This document shows positions 44,696-52,582 of a stretch of 53,590 bases of DNA, in pieces. Each line of letters opens with the position of its first letter. Position 1 is the stretch's first letter. The DNA comes from Myxococcales bacterium. Its GTDB lineage: Bacteria > Myxococcota > Myxococcia > Myxococcales > Anaeromyxobacteraceae. The position numbers and the translations under genes are program-made. Where the stretch lies: the NCBI GenBank assembly GCA_021818285.1, contig JAKAEO010000004.1:1-53590 (forward strand), given 5' to 3'. The notes beneath the pieces were generated by a model, which did no database searches, was not told the DNA's origin, and saw only the letters and a program-made list of their open reading frames with translations.

Positions 44696-45436
44696 ATGAA
44701 GCTCGCGCTCCTCGCCGACGTGCACGCCAACCTGGAGGCCCTCACCGCGTGCCTGGCGCACGCCGGGGAGCAGGGCGCCGACGCCTACGTCTTCCTCGGC
44801 GACCTGGTCGGCTACGGCGCCGATCCCGGGCCGGTGGTGGACCTGGTGGCCGGCTACCGGGAGCAGGGGGCGGTGGTGGTCCGCGGGAACCACGACCACG
44901 CGGTGGTCTCGCCGTCGGAGACCATGAACCCGGCGGCGGAGCGCGCGGTGGAGTGGACCCGCGACCGGCTCTCCACCGCGCAGCGCGCCTTCCTGGAGGG
45001 GCTGCCGCTGACCGAGCGGCGCGGCGACACCCTCTTCGTCCACGCCAGCGCCGAGGCGCCGGCGCAGTGGATCTACGTGAGCGACCCGACGCGCGCCGCC
45101 CGCAGCCTCTCCGCCGCCGACGCCACCTACGTCTACTCCGGCCACGTCCACGAGCCGGTGCTCTACTACGCCGGCGCCGGGGGGCGGCCCATGCCCTTCC
45201 ACCCGACGCCGGGCGTACCCATCCCGGTGGCGCCGCACCGCCGCTGGCTGGCCATCGTCGGCTCGGCCGGGCAGCCGCGCGACGGCAACACCGCCGCCTG
45301 CTACGCGCTGGTGGACGACGCCGTCCCCAGCCTCACCTTCTTCCGCGTGCCCTACGACTGGGCGGCGGCCGCGGCCAAGGTCCGGGCCGCCGGCCTGCCG
45401 GAGAGCCTGGCGCGCCGCCTCGCTCACGGGGAGTGA
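44696..45436 (+). CDS. Calcineurin-type metallophosphoesterase (YfcE/diadenosine-phosphatase-like)
   Basis: The 246-residue cytoplasmic protein starts MKLALLADVHANLEAL, with the DxH metal motif. It continues with FLGDLVGYGADPGPVVD (GDxxG), VVRGNHDHAV (GNHD) and YVYSGHVHEPVLYY (GHxH). The full motif set supports an active binuclear metallophosphoesterase. The substrate is unknown; relatives act on phosphodiesters or nucleotides, and some are PPP-like phosphatases. The stop overlaps the kinase-USP start in GTGA, so the phosphatase-fold enzyme and the kinase are co-expressed. Confidence 0.88.
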   Translation: MKLALLADVHANLEALTACLAHAGEQGADAYVFLGDLVGYGADPGPVVDLVAGYREQGAVVVRGNHDHAVVSPSETMNPAAERAVEWTRDRLSTAQRAFLEGLPLTERRGDTLFVHASAEAPAQWIYVSDPTRAARSLSAADATYVYSGHVHEPVLYYAGAGGRPMPFHPTPGVPIPVAPHRRWLAIVGSAGQPRDGNTAACYALVDDAVPSLTFFRVPYDWAAAAAKVRAAGLPESLARRLAHGE

Positions 45437-46836
45437 ACGCCTTGGCCGATCCGCTCGAGCCCGGCAGCGTGGTGGACGGCTTCCGCGTCGAGGAGCGGAT
45501 CCACTCCGGCGGCATGGGGGTGATCTACCGGGTCACCGGCCGCGACGTGCCCTTCCCCATGATCATGAAGGTGCCGCGGCTGGGGCCGGGCGAGCCGGGG
45601 GAGGCGGTGGTCACCTTCGAGGTGGAGAAGATGGTGATGGCGGCGCTGAAGGGGCCGCACGTCCCCCGCTTCGTGGCCGCCGGCGACCTGGCCCGGCAGG
45701 CCTACCTGGTGATGGAGCGGGTCGAGGGGCGCTCGCTCGCCGAGTGGAACGGCCGCGGGCCGGTCCCGGTGGAGGAGGTGGTCCGCGTCGGGGTGGCCCT
45801 GGCCAACGCCCTGCACAGCCTCCACCAGCAGGAGACCATCCACCTCGACCTCAAGCCCTCCAACGTCATCCTCCGGGAGGGCGGCGAGGCGGTGCTCATC
45901 GACTTCGGGCTGGCGCACCACGGCCACTACCCGGACCTCCTCGCCGAGGAGTTCCGCCACCCCATGGGCTCGTCGCCCTACCTCTCGCCGGAGCAGGTGC
46001 TGGGCGTCCGCAACGACCTCCGCAGCGACGTCTTCTCCCTGGGGGTGGTGCTCTACGAGCTGGCCACCGACCGGCTCCCCTTCGGCGCGCCGACCACCCA
46101 GGGCGGGCTGCGCAAGCGGCTGTGGCGCGACCCCGTCCCGCCGCGCGCCCTGGTCCCGTCGCTGCCGGAGTGGCTTCAGGAGGTCGTCCTCCGCTGCCTG
46201 GAGCCCCGGGCCGGCGACCGCTACGCCTCGGCGGCGCAGGTGGCCTTCGATCTCGCCCATCCCGACCAGGTGGTCCCCACCGAGCGGTCGCGGCGCCGGC
46301 GGCGCCAGGGGCTGGGCAAGCGCTTCCTGAAGTGGGTGCGGGCCGCCGGCTACGAGGAGGCGGCCCTGCCGCGCCCCTCGGCCCACCTCTCCGGCGCCCC
46401 CATCGTCCTCGCGGCGGTGGCCACCGCCCACACCAACGAGGCGCGCAACGAGGCGCTGCGGCTGGCGGTGCGGCGGCTGGTGGTGGCCGGCGAGAACACC
46501 CGCCTGGCCTGCGTCACCGTCATCAGGCCGTCGCCGGAGATGGTCGGCGCCGCGCCCGAGCAGGCCGCCACCAGCCAGCGCATCCGGCACCTGGTCCTGC
46601 TGCGCCACTGGGCCGAGGCGCTCCGGTTGCCGCCGGAGCAGATCTCCTTCCACGTGCTGGAGGCGGGCGATCCGGCCGACGCCCTGCTCGAGTACGCCCG
46701 CGCCAACCGCGTGGACCACGTGGTGATCGGCGCGCCTCCGCGCGACGTCACCCTGGGAGGGCTGCTGGGGACGGTGGCGACCAAGGTCGCGCTGGAGGCC
46801 CCCTGCACCGTGACGGTGGTGCGCCAGCAGTCCTGA
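45433..46836 (+). CDS. Ser/Thr protein kinase fused to a universal stress protein domain
   Basis: The 467-residue cytoplasmic protein has a Hanks kinase domain (about 15-275): Gly loop IHSGGMGVIYRV, Lys46 in MIMKVPR, HLDLKPSN (137-144) in place of HRD, DFG at 157-159, and a YLSPEQVLG activation segment. A basic linker (RSRRRRRQGLGKR) leads to a UspA-type domain (about 315-467). This starts PIVLAAVATAHTNEARNEAL and ends with DHVVIGAPPRDV, LLGTVATKV and ALEAPCTVTVVR. GTG 45433 overlaps the previous stop; TTG 45442 is an alternative with better-placed GGGGAG. No membrane helix is present. Confidence 0.88.
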   Translation: MNALADPLEPGSVVDGFRVEERIHSGGMGVIYRVTGRDVPFPMIMKVPRLGPGEPGEAVVTFEVEKMVMAALKGPHVPRFVAAGDLARQAYLVMERVEGRSLAEWNGRGPVPVEEVVRVGVALANALHSLHQQETIHLDLKPSNVILREGGEAVLIDFGLAHHGHYPDLLAEEFRHPMGSSPYLSPEQVLGVRNDLRSDVFSLGVVLYELATDRLPFGAPTTQGGLRKRLWRDPVPPRALVPSLPEWLQEVVLRCLEPRAGDRYASAAQVAFDLAHPDQVVPTERSRRRRRQGLGKRFLKWVRAAGYEEAALPRPSAHLSGAPIVLAAVATAHTNEARNEALRLAVRRLVVAGENTRLACVTVIRPSPEMVGAAPEQAATSQRIRHLVLLRHWAEALRLPPEQISFHVLEAGDPADALLEYARANRVDHVVIGAPPRDVTLGGLLGTVATKVALEAPCTVTVVRQQS

Positions 46837-46857
46837 CCCGCTGCCCCGGAGACGCGA

Positions 46858-46890
46858 GCGCCCCCGTCCGCCGGAGGCGGCAGGGGGCGC
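46858..46890. terminator. Bidirectional hairpin between kinase-USP and a small minus-strand gene
   Basis: An outer 8-bp stem (GCGCCCCC with GGGGGCGC) and an inner 5-bp stem (CCGCC with GGCGG) surround a GGA loop, separated by a 2x2 mismatch. It fills the 73-bp gap between convergent genes. No U-tract on either side. Confidence 0.6.
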
Positions 46891-46909
46891 GGAGGGGATG
46901 CGGGAAGGG

Positions 46910-47095
46910 CTACTTGCGGCCGAGGAACTTCACCATGCCCCAGATGACCACGCCCAGGGCGGCGACGCCGGCGAGCAGGTAGAGCAGGGGCCGGACGCCC
47001 TGCATCTCGCCCAGGCCTTCGGGACCCTCGCCGGCGAGGGCCACGCCCGTGGTGGCCGCCCAGAGGGCCGCGGCGCGCAAAGAGGACTTCATCAT
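46910..47095 (-). CDS. Small exported or membrane protein, hypothetical
   Basis: The 61-residue product has an N-terminal signal-like helix (about 5-21, ending VALAGEG), a short Gly/Glu-rich part, and a second hydrophobic helix (YLLAGVAALGVVIWGMVKFL). It ends in LGRK. ATG 47095 has GGAG six bases upstream; the adjacent ATG 47092 is equally possible. The gene is 124 bp downstream of the MHS transporter on the same strand and may be an accessory of it, but I do not recognise the family. Confidence 0.65.
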   Translation of the reverse strand: MMKSSLRAAALWAATTGVALAGEGPEGLGEMQGVRPLLYLLAGVAALGVVIWGMVKFLGRK

Positions 47096-47147
47096 TTCGG
47101 TCTCCGTGTGAGTGCGGCCGGCCCCGGGGAGAGGGCAGGCCGCTGGT

Positions 47148-47194
47148 GGGGTTCCCAGAGAACGGAACCCCCTGCGCCGGGAGGCGCAGGGGGT
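47148..47194 (-). terminator. Two overlapping, mutually exclusive hairpins after the MHS transporter gene
   Basis: Hairpin B (47167-47194) has a 12-bp stem, ACCCCCTGCGCC with its complement, and a GGGA loop. Hairpin A (47148-47171) has an 8-bp stem, GGGGTTCC with GGAACCCC, and an 8-nt loop. They share the C-run at 47168-47171, so only one can form at a time. They lie between the transporter stop and the start of the small gene. Confidence 0.6.
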
Positions 47195-47219
47195 CCCCAA
47201 CCCGAGGTCCGGGACTGTA

Positions 47220-48884
47220 TCAGTCCTGGTGGGAGATGGAACCCTGCGTGTCGGTCTCGTGCATGAACAGCGTGCCGATGACCGCGGTCATCAGGGCGAC
47301 GATGATCGGGTACCAGAGGCCGTAGTAGATGTCGCCGGTCGCGGCCACGAGGGCGAAGGCGATGGTCGGCAGGAAGCCGCCGAACCAGCCGTTGCCGATG
47401 TGGTACGGCAGCGACATCGAGGTGTACCGGATCCGGGCCGGGAACAGCTCCACCAGCCAGGCGCCGATGGGCGCGTACACCATCGTCACGTAGATGACGA
47501 GGATGACGAGGAGCAGGATCACCATGGGCTGGTTGATCTTCCTCGGGTCGGCCTTGCTCGGGTACATCTTGGTGGCCCCGGCCAGCTGCTTCTCGAAGGC
47601 CGCCTTCTGCGCCTTGAAGTCGGCCGCGGCCAGCTTGGTGCCGTCGAAGCTGGTCAGGACCTGGCCGCCCACCTTCACCTGGGCGATGGCGCCGGCCGCC
47701 GCGGTCTCGTTCTTGTAGGGGATGCGGGCGTTGCCGAGGTAGCCCTTGATGATGTCGCAGGAGGTCTTGAAGGTGGCCTTGCCGACCGGGTCGAACTGGA
47801 AGGTGCACTCGGCGGGATCGGCCACCACCGTCACCGGCTCCGCCTCCTGGGCGGCGAGCAGGTCGGGGTTGGCGTACTTGGTGAGGCCCTTGAAGATCGG
47901 GAAGTAGGTGATGGCGGCCAGGACGCAGCCGACCATGATGATCTTCTTGCGGCCGATCTTGTCGGAGAGCACGCCGAAGACGATGAAGAACGGGGTGCCG
48001 ATGATGAGCGCGAAGGCGACGATCAGGTTCGCCTGCTGGGCGTCCATCTTCAGCGTCTGGAGCAGGAAGAAGAGCTCGTAGAACATGCCCGTGTACCAGA
48101 CCACGCCCTGGCCGGCGACGCCGCCGAAGAGGACGAGGAGCACGATCTTGAGGTTGCCCCAGCGCAGGAAGGACTCGGTGAGGGGCGCCTTCGACTGCTT
48201 GCCCTCCTCCTTCATCTTCTTGAACACCGGCGACTCGGACAGCTTCAGCCGGATCCAGATGGAGACCGCGAGGAGGACGATGGAGAGGATGAAGGGGATG
48301 CGCCAGCCGTAGTCCTCGAAGGCCTTGTTGCCGACGGCGATGCGCACCACCATGATGACGATGAGCGAGAGGAACAGGCCCAGCGTCGCCGTGGTCTGGA
48401 TGAAGCTGGTGAAGTAGCCGCGCTTGCCCGGCGGGGCGTGCTCGGCCACGTAGGTGGCGGCGCCGCCGTACTCACCGCCGAGCGCCAGGCCCTGCAGCAG
48501 GCGCAGGCTGATGAGGATCACCGGGGCGGCGATGCCCAGCGTCGCGTACCCGGGCAGCACGCCCACCACGAAGGTCGCGCCGCCCATCAGCACGATGGTG
48601 ACGAGGAAGGTGTACTTGCGGCCGATGAGGTCGCCGAGGCGCCCGAAGACGAGGGCGCCGAAGGGCCGGACGAAGAAGCCGGCGGCGAAGGCGAGGAGGG
48701 CGAAGATGAACGAGGTGGTCTCGTTCACCGCGACGAAGAAGTGCTTGGAGATGAAGGCGGCCAGCGAGCCGTACAGGTAGAAGTCGTACCACTCGAAGAC
48801 CGTGCCAAGAGAGGAGGCGAAGATCACGAGCCTCTCTTCCTTGGTAATCCCGACGCCGGACTGGGCCGGCTGAGGCGAAGCCAT
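47220..48884 (-). CDS. MFS transporter of the metabolite:H+ symporter (MHS) family
   Basis: The 554-residue inner-membrane protein of the ShiA/ProP-type MHS family has 12 predicted helices. Signatures are SSLGTVFEWYDFYLYGSLA (helix 1), RPFGALVFGRLGDLIGRK (loop 2-3), GLALGGEYGGAATYVAEHAP and SDKIGRKK (loop 8-9). An insertion of about 120 residues (333-452) between helices 9 and 10 should be periplasmic and contains Cys360 and Cys376. The substrate is probably an organic acid or compatible solute. ATG 48884 has GGGAGGA upstream. Confidence 0.9.
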   Translation of the reverse strand: MASPQPAQSGVGITKEERLVIFASSLGTVFEWYDFYLYGSLAAFISKHFFVAVNETTSFIFALLAFAAGFFVRPFGALVFGRLGDLIGRKYTFLVTIVLMGGATFVVGVLPGYATLGIAAPVILISLRLLQGLALGGEYGGAATYVAEHAPPGKRGYFTSFIQTTATLGLFLSLIVIMVVRIAVGNKAFEDYGWRIPFILSIVLLAVSIWIRLKLSESPVFKKMKEEGKQSKAPLTESFLRWGNLKIVLLVLFGGVAGQGVVWYTGMFYELFFLLQTLKMDAQQANLIVAFALIIGTPFFIVFGVLSDKIGRKKIIMVGCVLAAITYFPIFKGLTKYANPDLLAAQEAEPVTVVADPAECTFQFDPVGKATFKTSCDIIKGYLGNARIPYKNETAAAGAIAQVKVGGQVLTSFDGTKLAAADFKAQKAAFEKQLAGATKMYPSKADPRKINQPMVILLLVILVIYVTMVYAPIGAWLVELFPARIRYTSMSLPYHIGNGWFGGFLPTIAFALVAATGDIYYGLWYPIIVALMTAVIGTLFMHETDTQGSISHQD

Positions 48885-48953
48885 GGATGTCCTCCCTGGG
48901 GGGTGATGAAGTACGGCGCGCGGTGCTGACGAGATGGTCACGCCTACCACATG

Positions 48954-48971
48954 CTTGAACGGGCATTCAAG
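48954..48971. promoter_or_regulatory. Inverted repeat upstream of the MHS transporter, possible operator
   Basis: CTTGAA and TTCAAG flank a 6-bp spacer 70 bp before the transporter ATG. On the minus strand TTGAAT within it is followed after 18 bp by TAGGCG, so the repeat may overlap a -35 box. The layout resembles TetR-type operators. The rest of the 48885-49125 gap shows a lower-GC patch near 49080-49140 and nothing else recognised. Confidence 0.4.
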
Positions 48972-49125
48972 ACGCGGCGCAACGTCCGCGCCTCCCCCGC
49001 AGGCGGTGCGCGCATGAAGTGCGTACCGGTTTCGAGCAGCGGAACGGTCGCGCCAGGCCCCCGGCTCCATTGAGCAATATCAAGCGGCCGAATTACTCCT
49101 CGTATTTGGCCTGTTTGGGGGCGTA

Positions 49126-50379
49126 TCAAAGCGGTGGGTCCGATGAGACCCTGTCCGTCGAGTCATGCGACACCAGCCTCTGGCGTCCCACCCCATCCGC
49201 TCGACCGGTGGCGGGCGGATCGGCGTCGCGGCCGGGCTCGCGGAGCAGGATCAGGGCGCCGGCGAGGGCTGCGAGCTCCGCCGCGCCCGCCCAGCCGAAG
49301 AGGGGCGCCACCGCCCCGTAGTGGTCATAGCCCCGCCCCGAGAGCTGGTACCCGAGGGCGTTGCCGCCGCCGAACACCGCCGCGGAGAAGAGCGCCTGGC
49401 CGCTGGCGCGCAGCCGCGCCGGCACCAGGCGCGCCATCGAGCGGACGCTGGCGCCCCAGAAGACGCCGAAGGTGAGGCCGTGGAGCAGCTGCACCGCCAC
49501 CAGCGGCGCGGCGTCGCGCACCGCCACGGAGAGGAGCCAGCGCACCGCGCTGCCGCCGAAGGCCAGGGCGAAGAGGCCGCGCGTCGAGAGGCGCGCCTCG
49601 AGGCGCGGGAAGAGGAGCAGCGCCACGATCTCGGCGCCCACGCCGGCCGAGGAGGCGACGCCGGTGACCCAGGCCGGGAGCCCGAGGTCGTGCACGTGCA
49701 CGCCGAAGAGGACGTGGTAGGGCGCGGTGGCGCCCCAGTGCACCGTGGCCACCGCCAGCAGCGCCAGCAGCGGCCGGCTCCGCAGCAGCCCGAGCGCCTC
49801 GCCGAGCCGCGGCCGCTCCCCGGCGGGGGGCGGGGAGGGCAGCCCGCGGGCCGCCAGGGCGTAGCCGCCGACGCAGGCCACCAGGGTGAGCGGCACCGCC
49901 AGGTCGGCCGGCCGGTCGCCGCGCCGCCAGAGCAGCAGCCCCACCCCGAGCGACAGCGCCACGTAGCCGAGCGACCCGAACAGCCGGATGCGGGCGTAGG
50001 AGAGGCGCGGCTCGTGGCGCACGTACTCCATCGACACCGCGTCCACCAGGGGCACCACCGCGCGGTCGGCCAGGGCCTGTGAGAGCAGGACGGCGCCGAC
50101 CGCCAGCGGGGTGCGGGCCGCCGGCAGGAAGAGGACGCTCGCCAGGACCCACAGGGCGGCGAGCCGGAGCGCGCGGGCCGGCGAGCCGAGCCGGTCGGCC
50201 GCCGACGCCCAGGAGAGCGCCACCGGCGCCGCCAGCAGCGGCCCGAGCATCTGCACCGTCCCGATCGCGCCGCCGCTGAAGCCCAGGCCGCGCAGGTACG
50301 GGGCGAAGTAGGGGAGGTTCGCCCCCACGCTCCCGTAGTAGAGGAAGTAGAAGAGGCGAAGGCGGGCGGCCGGGGACAT
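49126..50379 (-). CDS. MFS transporter
   Basis: The 417-residue inner-membrane protein has 12 predicted helices. It begins MSPAARLRLFYFLYYGSVGA with ANLPYFAPYLRGLGFSGG, the pattern of MFS_1-like/HcaT- and LacY-type permeases. Conserved charged loop residues are found in SWASAADRLGSPARALR and FPRLEARLSTRGL. The last 40 residues are polar and probably cytoplasmic. The substrate is unknown. It starts 31 bp from the divergent nucleotidyltransferase gene. Confidence 0.86.
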   Translation of the reverse strand: MSPAARLRLFYFLYYGSVGANLPYFAPYLRGLGFSGGAIGTVQMLGPLLAAPVALSWASAADRLGSPARALRLAALWVLASVLFLPAARTPLAVGAVLLSQALADRAVVPLVDAVSMEYVRHEPRLSYARIRLFGSLGYVALSLGVGLLLWRRGDRPADLAVPLTLVACVGGYALAARGLPSPPPAGERPRLGEALGLLRSRPLLALLAVATVHWGATAPYHVLFGVHVHDLGLPAWVTGVASSAGVGAEIVALLLFPRLEARLSTRGLFALAFGGSAVRWLLSVAVRDAAPLVAVQLLHGLTFGVFWGASVRSMARLVPARLRASGQALFSAAVFGGGNALGYQLSGRGYDHYGAVAPLFGWAGAAELAALAGALILLREPGRDADPPATGRADGVGRQRLVSHDSTDRVSSDPPL

Positions 50380-50410
50380 CTGCTAACGTCGGTGTATCAC
50401 GGAGGGGTTC

Positions 50411-51451
50411 GTGGGCGACGGGCTGGTCGGCATGGTGCTGTGCGCCGGGCTCGGGACCCGGCTGCGCCCCCTCACCGACCTGCTCCCCAAGCCGGCGGTG
50501 CCGGTCGGGGGCCTGCCGCTGGTGCGCTGGTCGCTGGCGCTCCTGCGCGGCGCCGGGGTGCGGCGGGCGGTGGTCAACGTCCACCACCGGGCGGCCGGGA
50601 TGGAGCGGGCGGCGCGGGCCGCCGCCGCGGCGCTGGGGATGGAGCTGGAGGTGTCGGCCGAGCCGGTGATCGCCGGCACCGGCGGGGCGCTGCGCCAGGC
50701 GCGGCCGCTGCTCCGGGGCGCGGGCGCGATCCTGCTCCTGAACGGCGACGTGCTCTTCGACGCCGACCTCCCGGCGGCGGTCGAGGCCCACCGGCGCTCC
50801 GGCGCCCTGGCCACCCTGCTGCTCGCCCCCATGCCGCCGGGCGCGCCCTACGCGGCGGTGGAGGCCGACGCCGGGCTGGCGGTGCGGCGCATCGCCGGGC
50901 GCCCCGGCCCCGGCGGTCCGGGGCTCGCGCCCTGGCACTTCACCGGCTACCACGTGCTCTCGCCCCGGCTGCTCGACGAGGTGCCGGCCGACCCCTTCGA
51001 CTGCGACGTGAACCGGCACGTCTACCCGCCGCTGCTCGACGGGCGGGTGCGCGGCCACGTCGACCGCGGGGCCTGGAGCGACCTGGGCTCGCCGGCCGGC
51101 TACCTGCGGGCCAACCTCGAGGTGCTGGCCGGCGCGCCGCTCCGGCCCCGCCCCGGGGCCGACCCGCGCGCCGGGCTCTCGCCGCGGCCCGAGCCCGGGG
51201 TCTGGGCCGGCGAGGGGGTGGTGGTCGAGCCCGGCGCGGTGCTGCGCGGGCCGCTGCTCCTCGGCGCCGGCACCCGCGTCGAGGCCGGCGCCGTGGTGGG
51301 GCCGGCGGCGGTGCTCGGCGAGGGCTGCCGCGTCGGCGCCGGGGCCGAGGTGCGCGAGGCGGTGGCCTGGGACGGGACCGCGCTGGCCCCCGGCGAGCGG
51401 CTGGTGGGGGCCATCGCCGCCGGCGCGCTGCGGGTGCCGGCCGGCGGCTGA
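50411..51451 (+). CDS. Sugar-1-phosphate nucleotidyltransferase with left-handed beta-helix tail
   Basis: The 346-residue enzyme activates a sugar phosphate with an NTP. The nucleotidyltransferase loop VLCAGLGTRLRPLTDLLPKP is near the N-terminus, and LLLNGDVLFDADL has the metal Asp. GAWSDLGSPAGYLRANLEVL closes the catalytic domain. The C-terminal 90 residues show hexapeptide-like repeats (EPGAVLRGPLLLGAGTRVEA). MurU, the AmgK partner, lacks this tail, so a GDP-mannose- or dTDP-glucose-type product is also possible. GTG 50411 follows GGAGG. Confidence 0.82.
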   Translation: MGDGLVGMVLCAGLGTRLRPLTDLLPKPAVPVGGLPLVRWSLALLRGAGVRRAVVNVHHRAAGMERAARAAAAALGMELEVSAEPVIAGTGGALRQARPLLRGAGAILLLNGDVLFDADLPAAVEAHRRSGALATLLLAPMPPGAPYAAVEADAGLAVRRIAGRPGPGGPGLAPWHFTGYHVLSPRLLDEVPADPFDCDVNRHVYPPLLDGRVRGHVDRGAWSDLGSPAGYLRANLEVLAGAPLRPRPGADPRAGLSPRPEPGVWAGEGVVVEPGAVLRGPLLLGAGTRVEAGAVVGPAAVLGEGCRVGAGAEVREAVAWDGTALAPGERLVGAIAAGALRVPAGG

Positions 51452-51453
51452 CC

Positions 51454-52413
51454 TCAGGCCGGGTCGCCCGGCGCCCCCGCCGCCACCCGGGCCACCGGGC
51501 CGGCGCGCACCCGCACCGGCCCCTCGGAGGTGAAGAGGTCGCCGTCCACGGTGTAGCGCAGGCGCGGCGCGTCGAGCAGCAGCTCCCTCGCCACGGCGTC
51601 CAGCGCCAGCGGCCGGCGCCAGGGCCGGCCCAGCCAGACGGCCGGCATCCGCAGGGCCAGCTGCAGGGGCGTCCCGGTGATCCCCACGGCGTGGAAGGAG
51701 CCGGGCTGCTCGGCGCAGCGGGCCAGCGGCGCGAAGCCGAAGCCCAGCTCGGGGATGGCCCCGGCCACCACCGCCAGGAAGGCGTCGGCCGGCCACTCGT
51801 CGCCGTCGGAGGCGATGCGCAGCGGCAGCGGGTTCGACAGGCGCCGCGCCAGGGGGCCGCGCCCCACCGCCGATCCGGCGGCGCGCAGCAGCAGGAGCAG
51901 GGCCGTCGCCCAGGAGGGCTCCGGGCCGTCGTACCAGGCCTCGAGGAAGGAGACGGCCAGGCCGGTGCCGAAGAGGAAGCCCACCGAGGCCGGCTGGCCG
52001 CCGGACTCGACCGCGAGCAGGTCCCGCTCGACGGCGGGCGGCTCCCGGCCGGCCCGCCGCCGCTCCAGCAGGCGCCGCAGCAGCCGCTCGGGGCCGCCGC
52101 GCAGGCCGTGGGCGTGGGCCACGGTGTTCATGGCGCCGCCGCGCAGGGGGAGGAGGAGCGGCCACGGGGAGGGGCCCCAGCCCTCCGCGAGGGCGGTGAC
52201 CACCCGGCGGAGCGTGCCGTCGCCGCCGTTCACCGCCAGGACGTCCACGCCGGCCTCGCGGAAGGCGCGGACCGCCGCGGCGAGCGAACCGGGCGTGTCG
52301 GCCGCGAGCAGCCGGCCCTCGTCGCCGAGCAGCCGGGCCAGCCTGCCCGCCGTCCCGGGGTCGCGGAGGTTGCGCCGCGACCGGGGATTGCTCACGATGC
52401 CGATCCCGGCCAT
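51454..52413 (-). CDS. Diacylglycerol kinase/YegS-like lipid kinase family protein
   Basis: The 319-residue DAGK catalytic-domain protein has the N-terminal NPRSRRNL and the signature VNGGDGTLRRVVTAL. LPLRGGAMNTVAHAHGL corresponds to the usual GTxND stretch but with an altered sequence. Relatives phosphorylate diacylglycerol or related lipids. ATG 52413 is chosen because it directly precedes the first strand (MAGIGIVSNP). The frame runs on to 52488 with no better start. The start codon overlaps, in the palindrome CATG, an ATG on the other strand belonging to the trmL-like remnant. It is convergent with the nucleotidyltransferase. Confidence 0.82.
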   Translation of the reverse strand: MAGIGIVSNPRSRRNLRDPGTAGRLARLLGDEGRLLAADTPGSLAAAVRAFREAGVDVLAVNGGDGTLRRVVTALAEGWGPSPWPLLLPLRGGAMNTVAHAHGLRGGPERLLRRLLERRRAGREPPAVERDLLAVESGGQPASVGFLFGTGLAVSFLEAWYDGPEPSWATALLLLLRAAGSAVGRGPLARRLSNPLPLRIASDGDEWPADAFLAVVAGAIPELGFGFAPLARCAEQPGSFHAVGITGTPLQLALRMPAVWLGRPWRRPLALDAVARELLLDAPRLRYTVDGDLFTSEGPVRVRAGPVARVAAGAPGDPA

Positions 52414-52570
52414 GCCCCCGCTCGTTCCCCTGGACCCGCCGCCGCAGGTGTACCACGGCGGGCCGGAGCGGTGCGTCGGCCTCCCCATGGTGCCGGGAAC
52501 GCGCAGCCTCGACCCGGCGGCGGCGGTGGGGGTGGCGGTGTACGAGGCGATCCGCGCCCTCTCGCGCTAG
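52412..52570 (+). pseudogene. Apparent C-terminal remnant of a TrmL/SpoU-type tRNA methyltransferase
   Basis: A 52-codon open frame ends VGLPMVPGTRSLDPAAAVGV followed by AVYEAIRALSR. This matches the C-terminal knot of TrmL (tRNA 2'-O-methyltransferase), whose E. coli version reads IPMVPDSRSMNLSNAVSVVV then YEAWRQLG. The first 90-100 residues of a TrmL are missing; upstream lies the antisense DAGK-like gene. Only the SAM-knot end is left, so it is unlikely to be active. It could instead be a real small protein derived from TrmL. Confidence 0.6.
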
Positions 52571-52573
52571 GAT
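52568..52573 (+). promoter_or_regulatory. Possible -10 box for a near-leaderless DUF4388 transcript
   Basis: TAGGAT ends 9 nt before GTG 52583, with no separate ribosome-binding site. The box overlaps the stop codon of the trmL-like remnant. Confidence 0.3.
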
Positions 52574-52582
52574 GGCGGCCCG

